Source: Reyranella massiliensis 521 (GTDB lineage Bacteria > Pseudomonadota > Alphaproteobacteria > Reyranellales > Reyranellaceae). Taken from it: a stretch of 64,000 nucleotides of DNA. A program made the position numbers and the translations under genes. This document shows, in pieces, positions 35,784-44,054 of this stretch. The stretch's first letter is position 1, and every line of letters starts with the position of its first letter. The notes beneath the pieces are model-generated. The model saw nothing but the letters and a program-made list of their open reading frames with translations, was not told where the DNA came from and did not search any database. The stretch spans positions 2,440,989 through 2,504,988 of the forward strand of contig NZ_HE997181.1 of the NCBI RefSeq assembly GCF_000312425.1, in the 5' to 3' direction.

Positions 35784-36917
35784 TCACGACGCAGAGGCAA
35801 ACTCCAGGAGCGCATCCCCCCATTTGAGACCGCTCCGCTCGTCGTAGACGAAGTCATAGAAATCGAACAGTTTGAAACCGCAACTCTCGAGCAGTCCTAT
35901 AACCTCTCCAGCCCTGGCCTGCGTTGCATAGAGCGGCGAAAAAAGCAGCTCGACCAAAATAAAGCGGACCTTGCCGCTGCGCAAAAGCTCTCTTTCCCCC
36001 TGCAGAATTTCCAGCTCGTGGCCCTGAGTGTCGAGCTTGAGGATGTCGATCTGCTCCAGCCCTTCGTTGGCGCAGAACTGCCGCAGGGACTGAAGTTCCA
36101 CCTCGACCGCCGCCGAGGCCACGACCGAACCGTCGATCAGCCCCTCGGCACCCTGCGCGATCGGCGAGAGGGCATTGATGGCGGCGTTGGTGTAGCTGTG
36201 CATGGTCGAGGTGCCGGCCCGGCTGCTGAGCGCCAGCCGGCGCGGCCGCACGCGCGGGCTCCCGGCAAAGCGCTGCGCCATGCCGGCGAAGGTGTCCGGA
36301 TGCGGCTCCAGCGCCCAGACCTCGGCGGTTGGAAACGTCTCGATGAACCGGGCGACCGTATCGCCCTTGTTGGCGCCGACATCGACGATGACGGGCGTCG
36401 GCCCCGCAAGCCGCGCGACCAGATCGTCGGTCGCGTTCTTGTTGAGGAAGCCTCTCTCCCGAACCTTGGCCGTCGCCGTCATCGTGCTGCCCAGCCCGAC
36501 CACTTCCACCGCGACCCGGCCCTCCGCGCTGCTGCGGATGACCAGAGCCGCCACGGCCGTGGCGTCGGGCGCTTCGAGGACGACTTTCTGCGCCCCGTCG
36601 GCGAGTTCCGCCCGACTGACGAACGTCTCCCGATCGCCGGCAACCAATCCGACCTCGGCCCGGCCGGCCAGCAGGCGAACGTCGACTTCCACTTTCAGGC
36701 CGCGGTTGATGGCGTGGCCGACAGGCCATTGGTTTGGCCAGCTCGCGAGATAGGACCATGCCTGCGTGGACGCGGTGAAACGCGGCGGCCTTTCGATTGC
36801 AGTCCTGGTGTCGCCGTGGAGCGTGTATCGACTCAGCTCGAAACCATCGGTTTCCGTATCCTCAGCACCCATGGGGCGCCGCGTCGTGCGCCACAGTCCG
36901 GCCAGCCGGTCGATCAT
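35784..36917 (-). CDS. FkbM family methyltransferase with N-terminal accessory module
   Basis: 377 residues from the ATG at 36917 (AAGGAA about 9 bases upstream). Residues ~30-142 form a beta-rich accessory module (AWSYLASWP, LKVEVDVRLLAGRAEVGLV, ETFVSR, LVIRSSAEGR) shared with two neighbouring genes. Then comes an FkbM SAM-dependent domain: VIVDVGANKGDT, WALEPHPDTF, IDILKLDTQGHELEIL and FILVELLF. Expected to O-methylate a sugar. It is divergent from the gene at 37031 across roughly 110 bp, so both may share control. Confidence 0.87.
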   Translation of the reverse strand: MIDRLAGLWRTTRRPMGAEDTETDGFELSRYTLHGDTRTAIERPPRFTASTQAWSYLASWPNQWPVGHAINRGLKVEVDVRLLAGRAEVGLVAGDRETFVSRAELADGAQKVVLEAPDATAVAALVIRSSAEGRVAVEVVGLGSTMTATAKVRERGFLNKNATDDLVARLAGPTPVIVDVGANKGDTVARFIETFPTAEVWALEPHPDTFAGMAQRFAGSPRVRPRRLALSSRAGTSTMHSYTNAAINALSPIAQGAEGLIDGSVVASAAVEVELQSLRQFCANEGLEQIDILKLDTQGHELEILQGERELLRSGKVRFILVELLFSPLYATQARAGEVIGLLESCGFKLFDFYDFVYDERSGLKWGDALLEFASAS

Positions 36918-37030
36918 CAGGCGTTGTTTCCTTCCGACATAGTGTGCAAGACACTTATCCACCGCCCCGAATACAGCGGATCATCACTCGCGCCCCAAAG
37001 CCGGTCAATGTTTGACGGCAGGCCCGGGCG

Positions 37031-38344
37031 ATGATTGATATCGCCCGCAGCGCCACCCAGTTCAACGCAAAGATGCCCCAGCAGATCAGAGGACTAATCC
37101 AGGACCGGCCGAACGTTCACAACGACTCGCCGGTCAGGGTCCCTTCCGGCGTCTCTCGTGTCCTTCGCAACGTCGTTCCCTGGAACACAGATATTGCCCT
37201 CATCGAGGCGACGACGGCTCCCGAACAGTGGAGCTATGCCCTCTCGTACCCGTTGCACGAAGAGTCGCTGCAAGGCCTTGCGCCCGACGACGCGCTGATC
37301 ATCGAATGCCGGGTGCGGGTGCATGAAGGCGACCTGGGCATTGTCGCGATCGGCGCCGACTATTCGTCCTTTGCCTCTCGCGAGCGAACGGTGCGCGCGA
37401 ACGCGGCCCCGGTAACCGTTCGGGTGTGGCTGCGCGATCCTGGCAAGGCGAGTCACCTCCTGTTCCGCAACGCTGCATCCGACGGGACGGCAACCCGCTT
37501 CGCCATCCTGGGCCTGCGCGCGCATAGGATGCCGGGCGGCAGGAACTTCCAGGCCTCCTGGTCCTCCCCCGAGAGCCGCAGCATCCCGCTCGCCGAGCTT
37601 GGCCGCGCACTCGCCTGGGCCGGGACGACGTGGGACCAGCCCTTCCCTGCACGTCCGCTCGCCGCCACATCCGCCTCGCTCGAGATCGTCGATACCGCAG
37701 ACCTTCCTTCGGTGCTTGGCGTCGCGGGCCAGGCCCAGCCGATTGCCGCCAACGGCAAGGCGCTGGCCGACTGGAAGATGGAGGCCGACGACGCCCCCAT
37801 CCTCGAACAGCTCTGGCGTGCCGTCGCGCCGCGCCGCCATCTCGAATTCGGGACCTGGGAAGGCTTCGGCGCGACGCTCGTCGCGCGCGTTACCGACGCG
37901 GAGATCTGGACGCTGAACCTTCCCGAAGGCGAGACCGGCGCCGACGGCGAGACGCTCTATTCCTCCACCGATTCGGGCCAGTTCATTGGCCGGCTCTATC
38001 GCGAGGCGGGCTTTGCGTCGCGCGTACACCAGGTCCTCTGCGACAGCCGCGACTTCGATACGCGGCCGTTCGAGCGGGAGCCTTTCGACACCGTGCTGAT
38101 CGATGGCGGCCATACGCCCGATGTCGTCGCCAGCGATACCGAGAAGGCGCTGCGCGTCGTCAGGAAAGGCGGAACCTGCGTCTGGCACGATTTCTGTCCA
38201 GACCCCGACACGCTCAGCCGAAACCTGGCGCCTCTCGGCGTCGTCCAGGCCGTGGTCGAAAACTTCGACGCCTGGCGGGCGCGCTTCGACCGGCTGTTCT
38301 GGATTCGCAAGAGCTGGATCCTGGTCGGGCTCGGCGCGAAGTGA
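37031..38344 (+). CDS. Class I SAM-dependent methyltransferase with the same N-terminal accessory module
   Basis: 437 residues. Residues ~52-167 repeat the accessory module (EQWSYALSYPL, IECRVRVHEGDLGIVAIGAD, SSFASRERT, HLLFRNAASDGT). The C-terminal ~200 residues are a Methyltransf_24-like domain: HLEFGTWEGFGATLVAR, VLCDSRDF, FDTVLIDGGHTPD and VVRKGGTCVWHDF. This domain differs from FkbM, so two types of methyltransferase carry the same module. The stop TGA overlaps a GTG of the next frame, suggesting tight linkage to the following FkbM gene. Confidence 0.83.
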   Translation: MIDIARSATQFNAKMPQQIRGLIQDRPNVHNDSPVRVPSGVSRVLRNVVPWNTDIALIEATTAPEQWSYALSYPLHEESLQGLAPDDALIIECRVRVHEGDLGIVAIGADYSSFASRERTVRANAAPVTVRVWLRDPGKASHLLFRNAASDGTATRFAILGLRAHRMPGGRNFQASWSSPESRSIPLAELGRALAWAGTTWDQPFPARPLAATSASLEIVDTADLPSVLGVAGQAQPIAANGKALADWKMEADDAPILEQLWRAVAPRRHLEFGTWEGFGATLVARVTDAEIWTLNLPEGETGADGETLYSSTDSGQFIGRLYREAGFASRVHQVLCDSRDFDTRPFEREPFDTVLIDGGHTPDVVASDTEKALRVVRKGGTCVWHDFCPDPDTLSRNLAPLGVVQAVVENFDAWRARFDRLFWIRKSWILVGLGAK

Positions 38345-38415
38345 CCGAGCGCCAAATGACCGGGCGCCAGCTGAATGCCGACAACGCCCAGCAGCCAACT
38401 CACCTAGGGACGACG

Positions 38416-39696
38416 ATGCCAGGGACGACGATCAAAGAGCGTATTGAGACGGTCATCCCGGGGCGGGCGGCCATCGAGCTGGTTTCCTTCTACGAGGAGT
38501 TCCGCAGCTACTATCCTCTCTGCGAACTGGAGACGAAGCGCTGGTTCGTCGACAACGTGCAGCCGGACTGGTGGATCTTCGATATCGGCGCCAACGTCGG
38601 CTACTACTCCATCCTGTTCGGCCAGCTGGCGCCCAAGGGCCGCGTTCTCTCCTTCGAGCCGACCTCGACCGCGACGATGCTGCGCGAGAACCTGCAGCAT
38701 AACGGGATCGCCAATGCCGAGGTCCACGACGTCGCCCTCGGGGCCGTGACCGGCGTGCATCAGGACCGCATCTTCCGCATGTGGGGCGGCGACGGCGACG
38801 TGAAGGACTACCCGTTCTACCGGCTCGACGACTTCGTCGCCGAGAAGAAGCCGGCCCGCGTCGACTGCATCAAGATCGACGTCGACAGCTTCGACTTCGA
38901 GGTTCTGCGCGGCGCCGAGCAGACACTGGCCCGGCACAATCCCGTCATCGTGGTCGAACTCAATCATGCGCTGGCCAAGCGCAACCAGAGCGCCGGCGAG
39001 GCGCTGGCCTGGCTGGCGCAGCGCGGCTATCGCCAGGCGCTCGTTCTGGACAACGACAACTTCGTGCTCCAGCGGGACCGCGAACAGCTCAAGGTCGCGG
39101 GTGGCGCGACGCTGGAGCTGGTCTTCCCGCCGCCGATGCGCTTCGAGGAGTCGCTCGACGCCGTCGCCGGAACGATCCTCGACCAGCCGCTGGCCACCGG
39201 CGAACTGCAGAACGAGGCGAAGTTCCGCAACGACCGCGACGCCGGTCCGTCGACGTCGCTGGTCGGCGCCGTCTCGCGCGCCATGCGCAAGCTGATCTCG
39301 GGTGCCGCCGGCAGCGGTACCGGGCGGCATGAATTCTCCGCCCTCACCGGCCGCACCATCGAAACATCGCCGTCGATATGGAGCTACGCCCTGTCGCTCG
39401 CTTTCGACCCCGGCGTAGTAGCGACCGTGCCGGCGGGCGGATCGCTGGCGGTCGAGATCGACGTCGAAGTCAGCGAAGGCAAGCTCGGCATCGGCATTGC
39501 CGGCGCCGATCCCTCCACGTTCGTTTCTCCCGAACGCACGCTCTCGGCCATGACCGGCCGGCAGCGCGTCGTCGTCGCCGCTCCGGCCGCTCAAGCGAAA
39601 TCGCTGGTGTTCCGCAATGTCGCTTCAGAGGGAACGCGCACAGCCTTCACCCTGTCGGCGGTCAGGGCAAAGGCGAAGCCGCCGGCAGCTACTTGA
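38416..39696 (+). CDS. FkbM family methyltransferase with C-terminal accessory module
   Basis: 426 residues from the ATG at 38416, preceded by AGGGA at 5-base spacing; in-frame starts at 38341 (GTG overlapping the upstream stop) and 38356 are alternatives. The FkbM domain comes first: WIFDIGANVGYYSILF, VLSFEPTSTA, VDCIKIDVDSFDFEVL and VVELNHALA. The accessory module is at the C-terminus here (residues ~305-426: SIWSYALSLAFDPG, VEIDVEVSEGKLGIGIAG, STFVSPERT, LVFRNVASEGTRT). The gene overlaps the convergent next gene by 8 bp. Confidence 0.86.
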   Translation: MPGTTIKERIETVIPGRAAIELVSFYEEFRSYYPLCELETKRWFVDNVQPDWWIFDIGANVGYYSILFGQLAPKGRVLSFEPTSTATMLRENLQHNGIANAEVHDVALGAVTGVHQDRIFRMWGGDGDVKDYPFYRLDDFVAEKKPARVDCIKIDVDSFDFEVLRGAEQTLARHNPVIVVELNHALAKRNQSAGEALAWLAQRGYRQALVLDNDNFVLQRDREQLKVAGGATLELVFPPPMRFEESLDAVAGTILDQPLATGELQNEAKFRNDRDAGPSTSLVGAVSRAMRKLISGAAGSGTGRHEFSALTGRTIETSPSIWSYALSLAFDPGVVATVPAGGSLAVEIDVEVSEGKLGIGIAGADPSTFVSPERTLSAMTGRQRVVVAAPAAQAKSLVFRNVASEGTRTAFTLSAVRAKAKPPAAT

Positions 39697-40729
39697 CGAA
39701 CTCCGCCAACCGCTCCATCGGCACGGCAACCACGTTCGGCGACAGGGCCGAACCCGCGGGCGGGCGCTCGATCAGCCCCGTTGTGTGCGAGAACACCAGG
39801 ACCTCGTAGGAGAGATCGCTCCGCAGGGTTTGCAGCAAGGCTGAAGCGCTCTGATGCTGGGCGTGCAGCGCCCGCTCGTTCAACTCCATGAGCAGCAGCG
39901 GGCGCATCGACTTCAGGACGGTCTTGGCACCGGCAACGACGCCGGCCTCGCCGCCCTCGACATCGATCTTGACCACGTCAACTTTAGACAGGCCATGCCG
40001 TGCGACCACCGAGTCGAGCGTCTCCAGCGGCACGCGTTCGGAACTGGCGCGAACGACATCGTCGTGGGCGAAGTCGCCCAGCGTGTTGTGTCCGGCGTGG
40101 ACGCCATGGGCCAGATGCAGGTCGACGACCCCCGCCGTCGCGCCCAGCGCCGCCGCCACGACATGGACATTGTCGAGGCCGTTGCGACCGAGATTGCGTT
40201 GCAGATGCGCCCTCTCGCGCGAACTCGGCTCGACGGCGATCACCTTGCCGAGAGAGCCCACGCGGCGGGCGGCGAAGAGCGTGTAGTAGCCGTCGTTGGC
40301 GCCGACATCGACGAACGCCATGCCCGGCTTCAGGAAGCGGTCGACGAAGGCGAATTCGTTGGGCTCGAACGAGCCGCAGACGTAGAGGCAGAGGCTGTTG
40401 TCGTTGCCCAGCGTCAAATCGACCGTGGTGCCGCCGTGCCAGCGCACCGTGAGCGGCACGGCCAGGTCCTTCTCGCGCGCCGCTTCCCACAGGGCGCCGC
40501 GCCGGCAGGCCAGCCAGCGACGCTGATCGTAATATTCCTCGGCGAAGCGCCACCCCGGGCGCGGCTCAAGGCTCGGCCGCCGCGGCGCCAGAACGCCCGC
40601 ATAGGCAACACCGATCGCCGGCGCGTGGATAATCAACCAACGACCCATATTGTCGAGGTGATAGCCCACGCCGGAGCACACCCGGTCCCAGGTGCTGGCA
40701 ATGCTGATCGGGCCTTGGGCCGTCGTCAT
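39689..40729 (-). CDS. FkbM family methyltransferase
   Basis: 346 residues from the ATG at 40729 (MTTAQGPISIAS); a frame up to 40810 adds 27 residues overlapping the surA promoter region. The SAM domain includes AFVDVGANDGYYTLFAARR, VIAVEPSSRERAHLQRNL, VDVVKIDVEGGEAGVV and LLLMELNERAL. The N-terminal ~130 residues precede the domain and include a Trp-rich stretch of unknown role. No accessory module is seen. It is convergent with the modular FkbM gene, the stops overlapping by 8 bp, and divergent from surA. Confidence 0.87.
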   Translation of the reverse strand: MTTAQGPISIASTWDRVCSGVGYHLDNMGRWLIIHAPAIGVAYAGVLAPRRPSLEPRPGWRFAEEYYDQRRWLACRRGALWEAAREKDLAVPLTVRWHGGTTVDLTLGNDNSLCLYVCGSFEPNEFAFVDRFLKPGMAFVDVGANDGYYTLFAARRVGSLGKVIAVEPSSRERAHLQRNLGRNGLDNVHVVAAALGATAGVVDLHLAHGVHAGHNTLGDFAHDDVVRASSERVPLETLDSVVARHGLSKVDVVKIDVEGGEAGVVAGAKTVLKSMRPLLLMELNERALHAQHQSASALLQTLRSDLSYEVLVFSHTTGLIERPPAGSALSPNVVAVPMERLAEFVK

Positions 40730-40832
40730 GCCGATTTTTACGCTCCCACTGTGCCGTGTTCGGCTAAACCACCCACTGCCGACCGTCAAGCAATGCCTGT
40801 GTGTTGCCATAGTCTGCCCGTAGGTCGATGCG

Positions 40833-40860
40833 TTGCAGCAGACCTGCTACGGAATATAAT
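40833..40860 (+). promoter_or_regulatory. Candidate promoter of the surA-pdxA-rsmA operon
   Basis: TTGCAG (40833-40838), 16 bp, then a perfect TATAAT (40855-40860). Transcription would begin near 40867. This places the ATG at 40863 at or before the transcript start and argues for the ATG at 40890 as the true surA start. Confidence 0.6.
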
Positions 40861-40889
40861 GGATGTCCCTCTCTCAATCTGCCGGTGAA

Positions 40890-42188
40890 ATGTCCGCGTC
40901 TGTCCTCCGCACCTTTGTTGCGATCGCCTTCCTGCTGTTGCCCGCCGCGGCATCGGCTCAACGGCAGCCCGCTGCCGGCGCGGCTGCGCCGACTCACAGT
41001 CTGCGCGTGGTCGCCCGCGTCAACGACGACGCCATCACCGACTTCGATCTTCAGCAGCGCGTGCTGTTTGCGATCAGGACGAGCGGCCTCGCCGACAGCG
41101 CCGACCTGCGCCAGCGCATGGCCGGGCAGATCCTGCGCCAGATGATCGACGAACGCCTGCAGGTGCAGGACTCCAAGAAACTCGGCGTTAAGCCCACCGA
41201 TGGCGAGATCCAGAATCGCTTTGCCGAGATCGAACGTTCCGCCGGCATGGGCCGCGGCCAGTTCCGTCAGTATCTGCAGAGCGTCGGCGTCGCACCCGAC
41301 ATCGCCGTGCAGCAGATCGAAGCGCAGATCGCCTGGGGCAAGATCATCCGTCGCAAGGTGCGTAGTCAGGTCGATGTCTCGGAAGGCGAGATCGACGACG
41401 CGCTGGCACGCATGCGCGGCAATGTCGGCAAGACCGAAACGCGCGTGGCCGAAATCTTCATTCCGGTGGATCGCGCCGACGGCGCCGACGAGGGCAAGCG
41501 CAGCGCCGACCGCGTCGTCGAACAGCTTCGTCGCGGTGCGCCATTCGCCGCAGTCGCGCAGCAGTTCTCGCAGGGCGCCACGGCGCAGTCCGGCGGCGAC
41601 CTCGGCTGGGTTCTGCCCGGCGGCCTCGACCCGACGCTGGACAACGCCATCGAGAAGCTGCAGCCGCGCGCCTTCTCCGAGCCGATCCGCACCGCCGCGG
41701 GCTGGCACGTGCTGATGGTGGTGGACCGCCGTCCCTTCGCGGCCGCCCGCCCCGACGACGTTCGCCTGAACCTGGTGCAGCTGACGCTGCCGTTGCCGCT
41801 CAACGCCTCGGCCGACGAGACGAACCGCGCCATGCAGGAAGCCCAGAAGGCGATGACCGGCGTGCGCCAGTGCTCCGACCTGCACGGCCGCTCGCGCGAA
41901 TTGAAGGGCGCGACCTCCGGCGACCTGAACGGCGTGCGCGTCGGCGACCTCGCCGCCAACACGCAGATGTACGACCAGTTGCCGAAGCTCCCGATCGGCG
42001 GTGTCGCCGGACCGTTCCGCGTCGCCGAAGGTCTGCAGATCGTGGCCCTGTGCAGCAAGTCCGGCGGCGACGGCCTGCCGACGCGCGACGCCATCTCCCA
42101 GCAGATCCTGCTGCAGAAGCTGGAAGCCGCGGGCCGCCGCTACATGCGCGACCTGCGCCGCCAGGCGACGATCGACATCAAGTCATGA
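40890..42188 (+). CDS. surA: SurA-like periplasmic chaperone / peptidyl-prolyl isomerase
   Basis: 432 residues from the ATG at 40890, giving a standard signal peptide (SASVLRTFVAIAFLLLPAAASAQ); the promoter position makes the earlier ATG at 40863 unlikely. An N-terminal SurA domain (VNDDAITDFDLQQR, QMIDERLQVQDSKKLG) is followed by a parvulin-like domain (AVAQQFSQGATAQSGGDLGWV, FSEPIRTAAGWHVL) and a diverged second one with two cysteines. It assists outer-membrane protein folding, relevant to the giant autotransporter. It overlaps pdxA by 4 bp (ATGA), and surA-pdxA-rsmA is the classical order. Confidence 0.9.
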   Translation: MSASVLRTFVAIAFLLLPAAASAQRQPAAGAAAPTHSLRVVARVNDDAITDFDLQQRVLFAIRTSGLADSADLRQRMAGQILRQMIDERLQVQDSKKLGVKPTDGEIQNRFAEIERSAGMGRGQFRQYLQSVGVAPDIAVQQIEAQIAWGKIIRRKVRSQVDVSEGEIDDALARMRGNVGKTETRVAEIFIPVDRADGADEGKRSADRVVEQLRRGAPFAAVAQQFSQGATAQSGGDLGWVLPGGLDPTLDNAIEKLQPRAFSEPIRTAAGWHVLMVVDRRPFAAARPDDVRLNLVQLTLPLPLNASADETNRAMQEAQKAMTGVRQCSDLHGRSRELKGATSGDLNGVRVGDLAANTQMYDQLPKLPIGGVAGPFRVAEGLQIVALCSKSGGDGLPTRDAISQQILLQKLEAAGRRYMRDLRRQATIDIKS

Positions 42189-43183
42189 GCCCTTCCCTGC
42201 CGCTCGCCATCACCATGGGCGAGCCGGCCGGTGTGGGCGGCGAACTCACGCTCAAGGCGTGGCAGGCACGGCATCGCGCCGGCCGCGCCTTTTTCGTGCT
42301 CGACGATGCCGCGCGACTGAGTGCGCTGGCGACGAACCTCGGCCTCGACGTGCGGGTGCACGAGATCGCGACCCCCGAGGATGCGGTCGTGGTTTTCGGG
42401 ACCGCCCTTCCCGTCCTGCCGGTGCATCTCGCGAAGCCGGTGGTGCCGGGGCGGCCCGATCCGGCGAACGCCGGAGCGACGCTCGAAGCCATCGAACGCG
42501 CCGCCCAATTCGCCATCGCCGGAACGATTGCCGGCATGGTGACCAATCCGATCCAGAAGAAGACCCTGCAGGACGCAGGCTTCGAGCATCCCGGCCACAC
42601 GGAATTCCTCGCCGAGCTGGCGGGCGGCGTCGAGGTCGCAATGATGCTCGCCTGCCCGCAGCTTCGCGTCGTGCCGGTGACGATCCATCTATCCCTGGCG
42701 GATGCCGTGCACGCGCTCGACAGCGCGGCCATCGAACGCGCCGGCCGCATCACTGCACAGGGACTCTCGGAGCTTTTCGGCATCGAGCGTCCGCGGCTTG
42801 CCGTGGCGGCGCTCAATCCTCATGCCGGCGAACAGGGCGCGATGGGCGACGAAGAGCGGCGCGTGATCCAGCCCGCCATCGAAGCGCTCCAGCGCGCGGG
42901 CATCGATGCCCGCGGTCCCGCGCCGGCCGACACGCTGTTCCATGCCGGCGCCCGCGCCAACTACGACGCCGCGCTCTGCATGTATCACGACCAGGCCCTG
43001 ATCCCGATCAAGACCATCGACTTCGCGGGCGGCGTCAACGTCACCCTGGGCCTGCCCTTCGTGCGCACCTCGCCCGACCACGGCACCGCCCTCGACATCG
43101 CCGGCAGCGGCCGCGCCGATCCGACGAGCCTGCTGGCCGCGATCGACATGGCCGACGACATGGCGCGCCGGCGCGGCACCTAG
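42185..43183 (+). CDS. pdxA: 4-hydroxythreonine-4-phosphate dehydrogenase (PdxA)
   Basis: 332 residues. ITMGEPAGVGGEL at the start, TNPIQKKTLQDAGF with GHTEFLAEL, NPHAGEQGAMGDEE, and YHDQALIPIKT with metal-binding residues are the PdxA hallmarks. It oxidises 4-phosphohydroxy-threonine in the DXP-dependent vitamin B6 pathway with NAD and a divalent metal. Its ATG overlaps the surA stop as ATGA, and rsmA follows 15 bp later, so all three are co-translated from one message. Confidence 0.96.
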   Translation: MSPSLPLAITMGEPAGVGGELTLKAWQARHRAGRAFFVLDDAARLSALATNLGLDVRVHEIATPEDAVVVFGTALPVLPVHLAKPVVPGRPDPANAGATLEAIERAAQFAIAGTIAGMVTNPIQKKTLQDAGFEHPGHTEFLAELAGGVEVAMMLACPQLRVVPVTIHLSLADAVHALDSAAIERAGRITAQGLSELFGIERPRLAVAALNPHAGEQGAMGDEERRVIQPAIEALQRAGIDARGPAPADTLFHAGARANYDAALCMYHDQALIPIKTIDFAGGVNVTLGLPFVRTSPDHGTALDIAGSGRADPTSLLAAIDMADDMARRRGT

Positions 43184-43198
43184 CCGGCAGCATCCGAC

Positions 43199-44026
43199 AT
43201 GGACCGGATCGCAGCCCTGCCGCCGCTGCGCGAGACCATCGCCGCGCACGGCCTCGACGCCAAGAAGCGCTTCGGCCAGCACTTCCTGCTCGACCTCAAT
43301 CTCACGCGGCGCATTGCGCGCGCGGCGGCGCCGCTCGATGCGGGCACCGTCGTCGAAGTGGGTCCCGGTCCCGGCGGCCTCACGCGCGCGCTGCTGCTCG
43401 AAGGCGCGGCGAACGTCGTGGCCATCGAACTCGACCGCCGCGCCATCGACGCCCTGCGCGAACTCGAAGCGGCCGCCGACGGCCATCTCGCGCTGGTCGA
43501 AGCCGATGCGCTGCAGGTCGATCCGGCAACGCTCGGCCCCGCGCCGCGCCGCATCGTCGCCAACCTGCCCTACAACGTCTCGACGCCGTTGCTCGTGCGC
43601 TGGCTGCACGCGGCCGACGACCTCGCCGACATGGTGCTGATGTTCCAGAAGGAGGTCGTCGACCGGCTGGTCGCCGCGCCGCGCAGCAAGGACTATGGCC
43701 GGCTCTCCGTGCTGGCCCAGCATGTCTGCGAGGTCCGCCGCCTGTTCGACATTCCGCCCTCCGCCTTCGTGCCGCCGCCCAAGGTCGTGTCCTCGGTGGC
43801 CAGGCTCACCCCGCGCCCTGCCGCCGACCGGCTGGCCGATCTCCGTCCCCTGGAGCGGGTGACCGCTGCCGCCTTCGGCCAGCGCCGCAAGATGCTGCGC
43901 GGCTCCCTGGCGGGCCTGTTCGGCGATCCCACGGCCGTCCTGACCGATCTCGGCCTGTCGCCCACCGCCCGCGCCGAGGAGCTTTCGGTGGCCGACTTCG
44001 TGCGCCTGGCAGGACGGCTTGACTAG
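43199..44026 (+). CDS. rsmA: 16S rRNA dimethyladenosine transferase (RsmA/KsgA)
   Basis: 275 residues. KKRFGQHFLLD, the SAM motif VVEVGPGPGGLTRALL, and the catalytic NLPYNVSTPLL are diagnostic. The enzyme dimethylates two adjacent adenines near the 3' end of 16S rRNA during small-subunit assembly. It ends the surA-pdxA-rsmA unit. Its TAG stop is the first three bases of the palindrome that lies in the plsC promoter. Confidence 0.96.
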   Translation: MDRIAALPPLRETIAAHGLDAKKRFGQHFLLDLNLTRRIARAAAPLDAGTVVEVGPGPGGLTRALLLEGAANVVAIELDRRAIDALRELEAAADGHLALVEADALQVDPATLGPAPRRIVANLPYNVSTPLLVRWLHAADDLADMVLMFQKEVVDRLVAAPRSKDYGRLSVLAQHVCEVRRLFDIPPSAFVPPPKVVSSVARLTPRPAADRLADLRPLERVTAAAFGQRRKMLRGSLAGLFGDPTAVLTDLGLSPTARAEELSVADFVRLAGRLD

Positions 44027-44047
44027 TGAGTGAGCACTCACTATAAA
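44019..44047 (+). promoter_or_regulatory. Strong sigma-70 promoter of plsC, probably giving a leaderless transcript
   Basis: TTGACT (44019-44024), exactly 17 bp, then TATAAA (44042-44047). The plsC ATG begins only 7 bases after the -10 element, so the transcript should start at or next to the start codon. The promoter overlaps the end of rsmA. Confidence 0.72.
44024..44043. promoter_or_regulatory. Perfect palindromic operator filling the plsC promoter spacer
   Basis: Inverted repeat with 9-bp arms TAGTGAGTG/CACTCACTA and a 2-bp centre (AG), 20 bp in all. It runs from the last base of the -35 element to the second base of the -10 element. Size and sequence style (GTGAGTGAGCACTCAC) fit a TetR-family operator; the repressor is not in the window. 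Confidence 0.68.
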
Positions 44048-44054
44048 CGGACTC

